Source: a bacterium
Lineage (GTDB): Bacteria; Zhuqueibacterota; Zhuqueibacteria; Oleimicrobiales; Geothermoviventaceae
Direction of reading: 5' to 3'
Assembly (NCBI GenBank): GCA_028275345.1
Contig: JAPWUV010000001.1
Coordinates: forward strand, 601,661-665,660
Length of the DNA: 64,000 bases
Made by a program: the position numbers and the translations under genes. Positions 47,364-56,082 of the stretch are shown piece after piece. The notes beneath the pieces are model-generated. The model saw only the letters and a list, made by a program, of their open reading frames with translations. It searched no databases and had not been told where the DNA came from. Position 1 is the first letter of the stretch, and each line of letters starts with the position of its first letter.

Positions 47364-49139
47364 ATGCACCGAGCTGACGAAGTTCGCAGGGGAATGGGAG
47401 GTCGTGGCGGGTTCGCGCTCATCCTCCTGCTGCTGAGCGCCGGAGCCTTTGGCTTCCGGAACGGCCTCGCCAAGGACTACCGGGTGGACAAGATCGAGGT
47501 GGAGGCGTGCGTCCGGCCGGACGGCAGCGTGCGGCTCGTGGAGAAGCGGGTGTACGCTTTCCGCGGCGATTTCTCCTGGGCCGACTATCTGCTACCCCTG
47601 CGTGGGATCGCTCGAGTCGAAAGCCTGGCCGTCTGGGAAGGCAAGACCGCCTTCGCCAGGAATCGGAGCGGAGCCCCAGGCACCTTCGAGGTGGATTCCA
47701 CGAAGGATTTGCTTTCCGTCAAATGGCATTTCCGCGCGCGGAATCAGACGCGCGTGTTCCACCTTGCCTTCGTCCTTCCTTCCCTCGTGACCGCCCATCA
47801 AGACGTGGCGGAGCTTCGGTACAACTTCATCGGTGCCGGGGACCGGAAGGAAGTGGGTGAAGCGGAAGTCCGGCTCGCGTGGACACGGGTTCCGGCGGAA
47901 AGTTCCGTGGCGGTTTGGGTGCACGGGAAAAAGCCCGTGGCTGTGACTTTCGGCCGCGACGGCAGTCTGACCTTTCGCGCGCGCCGGCTGGCCCCTCGGG
48001 AGTTCCTCGAAGCCCGAGTCCTCTTCCCGCTGACCTCGGTACCGGAGATAGCCGGCCCGCGAGACGGCCTGACGTCCGAAAGGATTCGGGGGGAAGAAGC
48101 GGCGAGAGCCGCTCGGGAAGCTGCGGAGGAGGTCGCGCGCGCCGAACGGGACGAGGCCCGCAGGCGCAGATTGCACCATGCGGCGTGGTTTCTCTCCTTC
48201 CTCACGCTGGCGGGGTTCGCTCTTGCCGCACACCTGTGGTGGAATTTTGGGAAGCCTCATGCGGTCCGAGGTGTTCCAAAGTATCAGGCCGAGCCTCCGA
48301 GCGAGAGGGAGCCTGCTCTCGTGGCGTATCTCCTCAGGGGCGAGGAGCTAGGACCCGAGGCGCTGCTGGCCACACTATTCGATTTGGCCTACCGCGGAGC
48401 GCTCCAATTCGAACGGCTGGAGGCGAACCAAGCGAAGGAAAAGGATTGGACTTTCCAACTTCGCAAGGCCGAGGTGGCTCCGTCTCTTCGGCCTTGGGAG
48501 GCGGAACTGATCCATTTTCTCTTCGACGAGCTGTCCGAGAATGGTCAGACCCTCCGCGGGGACGAACTGCGACGCAAGCGTGGCAGGCTACGCCGATGGT
48601 ACTTCACGTGGCGGAAGGCCCTGATCAGTGCAGCGGAAAGTGAGGGGATTTTCGAGCCGCTGAGCCGCGTTGCCCGGAACAAGGCTCTCGGCGTAGCGGC
48701 TACCCTGATGCTCACCGGCTTGGCATTCATGTTCGTTGCCGGCTGGCCGGGAGCGATCTCTTTCTTCCCCGGGCTGGTCCTTCTGGTCTTCGCTTTCGCG
48801 ATGGTGCGGCGCAACCCGGCGGCGCAGGAAGAGATGCTCCGGTGGAAAGCGTACTCGCGGTACCTCCGACGATTCGCCGCGAGCGGGGAGCCCGCCATGG
48901 TTCCGGGGACACAGGACCGCGCCTGGATTTACGCGCTGGTCCTCGGGCTCGGCCCGAAGCAGGTGCGTTCGCTGACGGAACGTCTTTTCGGGCCTTCGGG
49001 TGTGTCCTGGCTTGGCGTGCCTCCAGGCTCGCGGAACTCCGTCGCGTGGATGGTGAGTGTCCTCGGTTCCACCGTGGCTGTGGGTGCTGGGCCGGCCGGA
49101 GGAGGCGCAGCCGGAGGTGCCGTAGGGCGGGCAGGATGA
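47364..49139 (+). CDS. DUF2207 membrane protein
   Basis: 591 residues, starting 4 nt after the kinase stop. Signal or membrane segment (FALILLLLSAGAFGF), then a DUF2207 beta domain (YRVDKIEVEACVRPDGSVRLVEKRVY, RGDFSWADYLLPL). A transmembrane helix follows (about 272-292), then a cytoplasmic region (PALVAYLLRGEELGPEALLATLFDLAYRG), two helices near 435-475 and a Gly-rich C-terminal tail (GAGPAGGGAAGGAVG). This is the full order of the family. Function unknown; such proteins are surface-exposed. Confidence 0.85.
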   Translation: MHRADEVRRGMGGRGGFALILLLLSAGAFGFRNGLAKDYRVDKIEVEACVRPDGSVRLVEKRVYAFRGDFSWADYLLPLRGIARVESLAVWEGKTAFARNRSGAPGTFEVDSTKDLLSVKWHFRARNQTRVFHLAFVLPSLVTAHQDVAELRYNFIGAGDRKEVGEAEVRLAWTRVPAESSVAVWVHGKKPVAVTFGRDGSLTFRARRLAPREFLEARVLFPLTSVPEIAGPRDGLTSERIRGEEAARAAREAAEEVARAERDEARRRRLHHAAWFLSFLTLAGFALAAHLWWNFGKPHAVRGVPKYQAEPPSEREPALVAYLLRGEELGPEALLATLFDLAYRGALQFERLEANQAKEKDWTFQLRKAEVAPSLRPWEAELIHFLFDELSENGQTLRGDELRRKRGRLRRWYFTWRKALISAAESEGIFEPLSRVARNKALGVAATLMLTGLAFMFVAGWPGAISFFPGLVLLVFAFAMVRRNPAAQEEMLRWKAYSRYLRRFAASGEPAMVPGTQDRAWIYALVLGLGPKQVRSLTERLFGPSGVSWLGVPPGSRNSVAWMVSVLGSTVAVGAGPAGGGAAGGAVGRAG

Positions 49140-49158
49140 CAGCCTGGAGGGATGGGCC

Positions 49159-50226
49159 TTGGACGAAAGGACGCTCCGCCGAGTTCTGGAGCTCTGCGAC
49201 GAGGGACGCTACGGCGAGGCGCTGGACGAAATCGACCAGCAGCTGCGGACAGGCGAATCCGACGCAATGCTCCAGGCCCTGATGGCGCGGGTAGCTGCCC
49301 TTGCCGGCGATCCGGAACGGCTGGGCCGAGCCACTCTGTGGCTGACCCAGAAGAAGGGGCAAGTGGAACCGGAGCTGGCGGCTGAAGGCTTCTATTGGCG
49401 CGGGGATCTCGTGAGCGCTCTGCGCACGCTCGAGGCAGCGCCCGAAGCTCGGCGGAATCGGGCCGAATGGTACTACCTGATGGCCTTGGTTCAGTACCGT
49501 CTAGGGAAGGTTCGGGAGGCGTACCGAGCCTCGCTCGAGTTTGCCCGCCTGCGAAGCGAGGCTTCCGACGAAGGCGAAGTCCTGGAGCAGGCTCTGGGCT
49601 TGCTGGCAGAGGGATCCCTTCCGGGCGATGAGCTCGAAGACTGGCGGATGATCCTGGCGGACTGCGAGACCGAAATCGAAGACGGCCGCGCCATGGGCCT
49701 GCGCCTTTCGCGGCTGAGCGAAGAGATTGAGAAAGCGGTGTGGAGCGGAGAAGCCGAGCGCAGCAAGGCCTCCTTCGATCGGGCCTTCGCTCGATTGGCC
49801 GGCCAGCTTGGGCTGGACGCACCTTTCACCGCTCAGCAGGCTGAGGAAGTGTTATTCCCGTACGTCCAGCTTCTGAAGCTGGCGGTGGTGGAGCAGGAGC
49901 TCGAACAAAGTTGGAACCGGCGGGACTGGGGCGAAATCGCTGACCGTTTCCTCGAGTTCTTCGTCGCGCGCCTGCAAGAGCAGAGGGAGCGCTTTGGGAT
50001 GCAGGATGTGGCCATCGAGAGTCAAGATCTCTTGGCGCTCAGCCGGGATCTGCCTCTCGGCGTTCTGCGCCCCCTCGTGTACCTGACCACTTTGGCCCGG
50101 TTTCCCGACCACGAGGTCGTTGACAGGATTTTTGCCGAGCGGGGCGGGGATGTAGCGGTGCTCGTGGCAATGTGTGTGGTATCGCTGGCGACATTTCTGG
50201 ACGTGCGCCCTCCATCCCGAAGCTGA
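49159..50226 (+). CDS. TPR-like helical repeat protein
   Basis: 355 residues from a TTG with GGAGGGATGG upstream. Alpha-helical repeats are seen in the first 160 residues (LCDEGRYGEALDEIDQQL, GFYWRGDLVSALRTLEAAP, MALVQYRLGKVREAYRASL) in TPR style. The second half (about 190-355) is helical without a recognised domain. No signal peptide. It sits 19 nt after the DUF2207 gene. Function unknown; protein-protein interaction is the usual role of such repeats. Confidence 0.65.
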   Translation: MDERTLRRVLELCDEGRYGEALDEIDQQLRTGESDAMLQALMARVAALAGDPERLGRATLWLTQKKGQVEPELAAEGFYWRGDLVSALRTLEAAPEARRNRAEWYYLMALVQYRLGKVREAYRASLEFARLRSEASDEGEVLEQALGLLAEGSLPGDELEDWRMILADCETEIEDGRAMGLRLSRLSEEIEKAVWSGEAERSKASFDRAFARLAGQLGLDAPFTAQQAEEVLFPYVQLLKLAVVEQELEQSWNRRDWGEIADRFLEFFVARLQEQRERFGMQDVAIESQDLLALSRDLPLGVLRPLVYLTTLARFPDHEVVDRIFAERGGDVAVLVAMCVVSLATFLDVRPPSRS

Positions 50227-50245
50227 CCCTTGGAACCTCCAAGGG
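50227..50245 (+). terminator. Short hairpin upstream of thiC
   Basis: CCCTTGGA (50227-50234), loop ACC, TCCAAGGG (50238-50245). It begins right after the stop of the repeat-protein gene and lies 67 nt before the thiC start. No T tract. It may act as an attenuator or terminator. Confidence 0.4.
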
Positions 50246-50312
50246 AGGCGGCAGGTGGAACCAGTGGACGTTTGTCTGGCAAGGAGTTCGGATTTCGGGA
50301 GGCGGATTCGAA

Positions 50313-51608
50313 ATGACGCAGATGGAAGCAGCTCGTAGAGGTGCGATCACCCCCGAAATAGCTCAGGTGGCCCGGGACGAAGGGATCCCGGCGGAGGTGG
50401 TAGCCCAGCGCGTGGCGCAAGGCAAAGTGGTGATCCTCAAGAATCGGATCTGGAACACGAAGCCGGTTGGCGTGGGCCAAGGCCTCCGGACCAAGGTGAA
50501 CGCCAATCTCGGCACCAGCTCCGAGTATTCCGACATCGAGCGGGAGGTGGAGAAGGCGCGGGCAGCGGTGAAAGCCGGCGCCGACACGGTGATGGACCTG
50601 AGCACGGGCGGGCCGCTGGATGAGGTCCGCCGCGCGGTGCGGAAGGCCGTGGAAGTTCCCCTCGGCACCGTCCCCATCTACCAGGCGGCTGTTGAAGTGG
50701 CAGAACGACGCGGCGGGATCATTCACATGACCGTCGACGACCTGTTCCGGGTGCTGGAGAAGCAGGCGGAAGACGGGGTGGACTTCTTCACCGTCCACTG
50801 CGGGGTGACGCTGGGCTCGCTGGAACGACTCCGGAAGCAGGGCCGAGTCCTGGACGTGGTCAGCCGCGGCGGCTCCTTTCTGATCACCTGGATGGTGTAC
50901 AACGAGTGCGAGAACCCGTTGTACGAGCATTTTGACCGTCTGCTCGATCTGGCTAAGAAGTACGACGTCACCCTGAGCCTTGGGGATGGCATGCGGCCCG
51001 GTTCCCTCTTGGATGCCACCGACCGCGCGCAAATTGAGGAGCTCATCACCCTCGGGGAGTTGACCAAGGTCGCGTGGGAACAGGGCGTCCAGGTGATGAT
51101 CGAAGGCCCCGGGCATGTGCCCATCGACCAAGTTGAGCTGAACATCCAGCTTCAAAAGCAGCTCTGCCACGGGGCGCCCTTCTACGTGCTTGGACCGCTG
51201 GTCACGGATGTGGCACCCGGCTACGACCACATCGTCTGCGCCATCGGGGGAGCACTGGCCGCCCGCGCCGGAGCCGATTTTCTCTGCTACGTGACCCCCG
51301 CCGAGCACCTGCGGCTGCCCACAGTGGAAGATGTGCGAGAGGGGGTGATCGCGACGCGCATCGCGGCTCATGCGGCCGACATCGCGAAGGGAGTACCCGG
51401 CGCCAGGGAGTGGGACGAGCGGATGTCCCAGGCTCGCAAGCGTCTGGATTGGCAGCGGCAGTTCGAACTGGCCATCGACGGCGAGAAAGCCCGACGCATG
51501 TGGGAGGAGGCTTCTGAGCCGGAAAACGGTGCCTGCAGCATGTGCGGGGAGTATTGCGCCATCAAGCTGGTGGAGAAGGCTCTGGGCGGGGTGAGCGTGC
51601 CTGTCTGA
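50313..51608 (+). CDS. thiC: Phosphomethylpyrimidine synthase ThiC, short form
   Basis: 431 residues from the ATG at 50313 with GGGAGG upstream; an in-frame upstream codon at 50172 overlaps the previous gene. ThiC is a radical SAM enzyme that rearranges AIR to HMP-phosphate for thiamine synthesis. Motifs: KVNANLGTSSEYSD, GADTVMDLSTGGPLDEVR, VDFFTVHCGVTL, VMIEGPGHVPIDQV. The C-terminal cluster motif reads ACSMCGEYCAIKL, i.e. CX2CX3C, one residue shorter than the CX2CX4C of the long E. coli type. The length fits short bacterial/archaeal ThiC. Other thi genes are not adjacent. Confidence 0.95.
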   Translation: MTQMEAARRGAITPEIAQVARDEGIPAEVVAQRVAQGKVVILKNRIWNTKPVGVGQGLRTKVNANLGTSSEYSDIEREVEKARAAVKAGADTVMDLSTGGPLDEVRRAVRKAVEVPLGTVPIYQAAVEVAERRGGIIHMTVDDLFRVLEKQAEDGVDFFTVHCGVTLGSLERLRKQGRVLDVVSRGGSFLITWMVYNECENPLYEHFDRLLDLAKKYDVTLSLGDGMRPGSLLDATDRAQIEELITLGELTKVAWEQGVQVMIEGPGHVPIDQVELNIQLQKQLCHGAPFYVLGPLVTDVAPGYDHIVCAIGGALAARAGADFLCYVTPAEHLRLPTVEDVREGVIATRIAAHAADIAKGVPGAREWDERMSQARKRLDWQRQFELAIDGEKARRMWEEASEPENGACSMCGEYCAIKLVEKALGGVSVPV

Positions 51609-51649
51609 GCCTCAGAGTGCCAGGCCGTCGGACAAAATGGGAGGTCGCT

Positions 51650-53203
51650 ATGCTCGAGCCATTCCGCAATCAGTCGTACATCGATTTCTCCATCGAAGCC
51701 AACCGGCAGGCACAAGATCGAGCCCTGGAGGAGGTGCGAAGGCAGTTCGACCGAGTCTACCCGCTGTGGATTGGCGGCAAGGAGGTCGAATCAGGTGACT
51801 TCCTGAAGAGCTACGATCCCTCGGACAAGCAGCAGGTTGTGGGCACGTTCCACCGCGCCTCGCGCCAGCATGTGGATCAGGCCATCGCGGCGGCCGAGAA
51901 GGCATTCGAGGAATGGCGCTGGGTCGATCCCAAAGAGCGAGCGATTGTGCTGCTGCGTGCGGCGGAGATCCTGAAACGCCGCCGCTTCGAGATCAACGCC
52001 TGGATGATCTACGAGGTGGGGAAGAACTGGCTGGAGGCGGATGCCGACACGGCCGAGGCCATCGACTTCCTGGAATTCTATGCCCGGGAAATGCTGCGCT
52101 ACAGCGAGCGCCAGCCGGTTACCCCGGTCAAAGGCGAGTGTCCGGAGCTCGTCTACATTCCCCTGGGCGTAGGGGCCGTCATCCCGCCGTGGAACTTCCC
52201 GATGGCCATTCTTACGGGGATGACCTCCGCTGCCATCGTGACCGGCAACACGGTGGTGTTGAAGCCGGCCAGCGATTCCCCAGCGGTGGGATACCGACTG
52301 GTGGAGATCTTCCGGGAAGCGGGTCTCCCCGACGGAGTGCTGAATTATCTCCCTGGCTCCGGAGGGGAAATCGGCGACTACCTGGTTCAGCATCCGCGGA
52401 TCCGATTCGTTGCCTTCACCGGATCCAAGGAGGTGGGCTTGCGGATCAACGAGCTCGCGGCCAAGCCTTCTCCGGGGCAGATCTGGATCAAGCGTACGAT
52501 CCTCGAAATGGGGGGTAAGGACACGATCATCGTCGATCCCTCGGCAGACTTGGATGCAGCCCTCCAGGGGGTGATCAACTCGGCCTTTGGCTTCCAAGGC
52601 CAAAAATGCTCCGCCTGCTCGCGCCTCATCCTGTTCGAAGATATCTACGAGGAGTTCCTGGAGCGTCTGATCGCGGCCACGGAGAAGATCACCATTGGAC
52701 CTGTCCGCGACCCGAAGAATTGGCTCGGGCCTGTGATCAATCAGGCATCCGAAGCCAAGATCCTGCACTACATCGCGATTGGCAAGAACGAAGGCAAGCT
52801 GGTTACGGGGGGTGAGAAAGCTCCGGGGAACGGGTATTTCATCAAACCCACGATCTTCCGGGACGTACAGCCCGGGGCGCGGATCGAGCAGGAGGAGATC
52901 TTTGGGCCTGTGCTGTCCGTGCTGAAGGTGAGGACCTTCGAGGAGGCCATCCGCCTCGCCAATGCCACCGAGTATGGACTCACCGGGTCCTTGTACTCCC
53001 GCGACCGACGCCACATCCAGGAAGCGAAGCTGAAGTTCCACGTGGGCAATCTGTACATCAATCGCAAGTGCACCGGTGCTTTGGTGGGTGTGCATCCCTT
53101 CGGTGGATTCAACATGTCTGGGACTGACTCCAAGGCCGGCGGGAGAGACTATCTCCTTCTCTTCCTGCAAGCGAAATCGGTGTCCGAGAAGGTGGATTAC
53201 TGA
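51650..53203 (+). CDS. pruA: L-glutamate gamma-semialdehyde (1-pyrroline-5-carboxylate) dehydrogenase
   Basis: 517 residues from the ATG at 51650 with GGGAGGT upstream. It oxidises glutamate semialdehyde from proline or arginine breakdown to glutamate with NAD. Motifs: GAVIPPWNFPMAILTGMTSA, FTGSKEVGLRI, the general base region KRTILEMGGKDTIIV, and the nucleophilic Cys in GFQGQKCSACSR; the end reads HPFGGFNMSGTDSKAGG. The sequence is of the RocA/PruA (group 4) type without a PutA domain. No proline dehydrogenase gene is beside it in the window. Confidence 0.93.
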   Translation: MLEPFRNQSYIDFSIEANRQAQDRALEEVRRQFDRVYPLWIGGKEVESGDFLKSYDPSDKQQVVGTFHRASRQHVDQAIAAAEKAFEEWRWVDPKERAIVLLRAAEILKRRRFEINAWMIYEVGKNWLEADADTAEAIDFLEFYAREMLRYSERQPVTPVKGECPELVYIPLGVGAVIPPWNFPMAILTGMTSAAIVTGNTVVLKPASDSPAVGYRLVEIFREAGLPDGVLNYLPGSGGEIGDYLVQHPRIRFVAFTGSKEVGLRINELAAKPSPGQIWIKRTILEMGGKDTIIVDPSADLDAALQGVINSAFGFQGQKCSACSRLILFEDIYEEFLERLIAATEKITIGPVRDPKNWLGPVINQASEAKILHYIAIGKNEGKLVTGGEKAPGNGYFIKPTIFRDVQPGARIEQEEIFGPVLSVLKVRTFEEAIRLANATEYGLTGSLYSRDRRHIQEAKLKFHVGNLYINRKCTGALVGVHPFGGFNMSGTDSKAGGRDYLLLFLQAKSVSEKVDY

Positions 53204-53350
53204 ATGGGGCCGGGCTGAGGTCCGCATCGGCTGGGGGATCGGACCCGGGGAGGCCAACGTGGGGCGGTTCGACGCTTCCTTGGGCGGGTGACACCGGGCG
53301 GAGGAGGGGGGAGGTTTCCATCCCACGCCCGATTTGGAGGTGGTCTCCGG

Positions 53351-55771
53351 GTGAGTTTTGGAGTTAGAGCATCTCGGGCGCGGCGGGCCGCTGCCGGGTT
53401 CGGACAGCAGGGGGGCGGTGCAGCCCGGAGGCAGACTTGCGGCGGACCATGTGCCCCATTCCAGGGGGTTCCAACCGGGAGCTGCGTTCGCCTTGGCTTA
53501 GCGCGGGAGGGCTTACTTCGTCCGCCGACGCAGGCTTTGCTCGTCGTTGTATTGGCCGGGATCCTGTGCGAAGGGGGCGGTTCCCAGGCGGCCCAACAGG
53601 TCCGCCTGCAGGAGGCTGACAGTCTTTTGGCCTGCGGGAAGATCGAGGAGGCAAAACAGCTGTACCGGCGGCTGGCGAAGTCTGGGGAGCCGCTGGGCTG
53701 GCGGGGGCTCGGCTTCGCAGCGCTCCGGGAGGGACAATTCGATCAAGCGAAAGACGCCTTCGATCGGCTGCTGAAATCGGGGACCGATAGCTTGGCCGCC
53801 CACTACGGGCTCGCCATCGCCCACCGCGAACTTGGAGCACGGGCGGGGGGTCTCGTCCGCGCCAGTCATTGGACGCTGGCCGATCGGAACTTCGCTGCCG
53901 TGCTGCGAAACGATAGCTCCTACCGCGACGTCCTGCTCCAGCTTGCGCTCCTCGAGAGGTACAGGGGCCGATACTTCAGCGCCGTCACCCTCGGGATGAA
54001 GCATCTCGCGCGGAAGGGTGGATCCGAGGAGGCCACCTTTGTCCTGTTTCAGCTTTTCGATCACTTGGTAGCTCACGAGGCTCCGGACACGGCGGAGGGC
54101 TGGCTGCTCCGGAATGGCAGCTCGTACGCTCGCTACTTTTTGGGGGAGCTCTACAGAAGGCACGGGCAGTACGAGCTGGCCGATAGCATCTTCCGGGACC
54201 TCCTGGGGAGGGAGTTGCCCTTTCCCAAGCAGCCGGTGTGGCTCTCCCTGGCGAGAGTCTATTACGCCAGGGATGATTTCCTCCAGGCGGATGAATACTA
54301 CTGGCGTGCGGTTCGCGAGATCGACTCGAACCTTGCCGCCCGCTTCATCTTCGAAGACCTCAAGTACGTGCTGGACGAGGAGGAGCTGGCGGAGTACCGC
54401 CGGGCTGCAACGGCAAGCGAGAAGATCGCCTTCTTCACTCGATTCTGGGAGAGGCGGAATCCCCGGCCGGGCAGCCCGGACAACCCGCGCATTGGGGAGC
54501 ACTACCGCCGTCTGGATCACGCCGAAAGACAGTGCCGCTTCGATGGGCTGCGGCTACCCGTGAGCAATCCTGACGTGAGCGGGTTCCTGAGGTTCCCGCA
54601 GACCTTCTACCTCAACGACCGATTCAACGACAAGGGTCTGGTCTACATTCGCTTCGGAGAGCCGGATCTGCGCACCACGGCTCTCGACTCGGAAATCGCC
54701 TCCAATGAGTCGTGGCTGTACCGCCTGCCGGGGCGGGAGCGGCCCCTTGTGTTCCATTTCGAGATCGACGAGGATGGGGCTCCCAATGACTGGCGGCTAG
54801 TCCCCGTGCCCACCGACGACCGGATCCTGGAAAGCCGGGAGGAGTGGGACCCATCCTTCACGCGGTACCTGCGCGGCTCTCGCCTCAATCGGGACCAGCT
54901 CCGCAATGAGCTGGCAGCGGACAGCCAGACGGACGTCACCTTCGGGCTCACCCGTGACCGACACACCTGGCCCGAGGGGGTGAGGGTCTTCCCGTCGCCT
55001 TTCGGCGTGGCGGCCTTCAAGGGGACTTCCGGCACGGAGTTGGTCCTGCTCTTCGCAATCGAGGGGAAATGGTTGGAGAGCGGAAGGGACAGCCTGTGGG
55101 AGTTCGGAGCAGCCGTGTACGATCTACACTGGAACATGAAGGAATCGGCGCGGCGAACGGAGGTGATTCGCTGGTCCGACCCGGTCCTCGAGCGGAGGGG
55201 CCAGTTCGTCGGAGCACATCACTTTCAGCTCAAGCCCGGCGACTACCGCATCGGCTTCTATCTGGAAGGATTGACCACCCGCCAGATTTCGGGCTACAAG
55301 TTCCTGGTGTCGCTCCCTGCTTTCGAGAAAGAGCTACTTGCCGTCAGTGACGTCCTCCTTGGTTCGGTTGAGGACCGCCCGTCGGTGATTTGGAAACGGC
55401 GGGAAGAGAACTTCTGGCCAACTCCCGATCGCCGCTTCCGCGTGGGGGAACCCTTCTGGATCTACTTCGAGGTCTACAATCTGCGTTGCGACGAGGTCGG
55501 GCGGTCGTACTACGTCGTGGAGCTAGCCGTGGAACCCGAAGGAGGCAAGAGCAAGGGAACGCTTGCCCGCCTGTTCGGACGATTCGTCGGGGGTGCGGCC
55601 GCGAGAGTACGGACGCGCGCCGAGAGGACTGCGGAGGGACCGGACGCCTTCGAATGCCTCGCCTTGGAAATGCTGCCGCGCAAGCCCGGCCGCTACCGGC
55701 TGACGGTCACCGTCGAGGACTTGCTGGCGAAGGCGCGAGATCGCACGAGCTGCGCCTTCGAGCTCTTTTGA
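53351..55771 (+). CDS. GWxTD-domain protein with TPR-like repeats
   Basis: 806 residues from a GTG at 53351 with GGAGGTGG at a good distance; an earlier GTG at 53288 is possible. A hydrophobic segment at about 60-80 (QALLVVVLAGILCEGGGSQA) is likely a signal or membrane anchor, so the true start may lie nearer to it. TPR-like helices span about 85-330 (LLACGKIEEAKQLYRRLAKS, YFLGELYRRHGQYELADSIF). A GWxTD-type domain follows: FFTRFWERRNPRPGSPDN, then DKGLVYIRFGEPDLRTT. A beta-rich C-terminal half is typical of this family in candidate phyla. The exported protein probably has a surface role; no enzyme activity can be named. Confidence 0.75.
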   Translation: MSFGVRASRARRAAAGFGQQGGGAARRQTCGGPCAPFQGVPTGSCVRLGLAREGLLRPPTQALLVVVLAGILCEGGGSQAAQQVRLQEADSLLACGKIEEAKQLYRRLAKSGEPLGWRGLGFAALREGQFDQAKDAFDRLLKSGTDSLAAHYGLAIAHRELGARAGGLVRASHWTLADRNFAAVLRNDSSYRDVLLQLALLERYRGRYFSAVTLGMKHLARKGGSEEATFVLFQLFDHLVAHEAPDTAEGWLLRNGSSYARYFLGELYRRHGQYELADSIFRDLLGRELPFPKQPVWLSLARVYYARDDFLQADEYYWRAVREIDSNLAARFIFEDLKYVLDEEELAEYRRAATASEKIAFFTRFWERRNPRPGSPDNPRIGEHYRRLDHAERQCRFDGLRLPVSNPDVSGFLRFPQTFYLNDRFNDKGLVYIRFGEPDLRTTALDSEIASNESWLYRLPGRERPLVFHFEIDEDGAPNDWRLVPVPTDDRILESREEWDPSFTRYLRGSRLNRDQLRNELAADSQTDVTFGLTRDRHTWPEGVRVFPSPFGVAAFKGTSGTELVLLFAIEGKWLESGRDSLWEFGAAVYDLHWNMKESARRTEVIRWSDPVLERRGQFVGAHHFQLKPGDYRIGFYLEGLTTRQISGYKFLVSLPAFEKELLAVSDVLLGSVEDRPSVIWKRREENFWPTPDRRFRVGEPFWIYFEVYNLRCDEVGRSYYVVELAVEPEGGKSKGTLARLFGRFVGGAAARVRTRAERTAEGPDAFECLALEMLPRKPGRYRLTVTVEDLLAKARDRTSCAFELF

Positions 55772-56082
55772 CGCCTTTCCTTCACGCTAAGCGAGCGGGG
55801 TAGAACGGCCCGTGCCGAGCCTCGGAGGAGGCTGGCTCTGCGCACTCGCGGGACGGAGCTCAGCGTGGGCGGATTGACGCCGCGGCCCCTTTTTTGGGCC
55901 GGCTCCTGTGCGGAGCGGGATGAATCGGCGTATCCTGACGGGTTGCGAGGATTGTCCAGCGGCACTCGGGAATCTCGGCGCCCGGATAGGGTCAGGGAGG
56001 CGGTGCCGGGTTCGCACATGCGGTGGCTCTGTGCGTTCACGCCTTCCCGACGTCGAGCCCTTGTCGGGAACGCGTGCTGCGT
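55772..56082. other. Intergenic region between convergent genes
   Basis: About 310 nt. It holds a weak GGCCC/GGGCC hairpin with a T-rich loop near 55884-55900 (CGGCCCCTTTTTTGGGCC), which may end transcription from either side. Short frames look noncoding. Nothing else is seen. Confidence 0.5.

Noticed and set aside
50227..50312. TPP riboswitch upstream of thiC
   Set aside because: The text CTGACCCTTGGAACCT is superficially like a thi-box, but the CUGAGA motif and the conserved second helix (ACCUGAUCUGG) are absent. Only a simple 8-bp hairpin is present.
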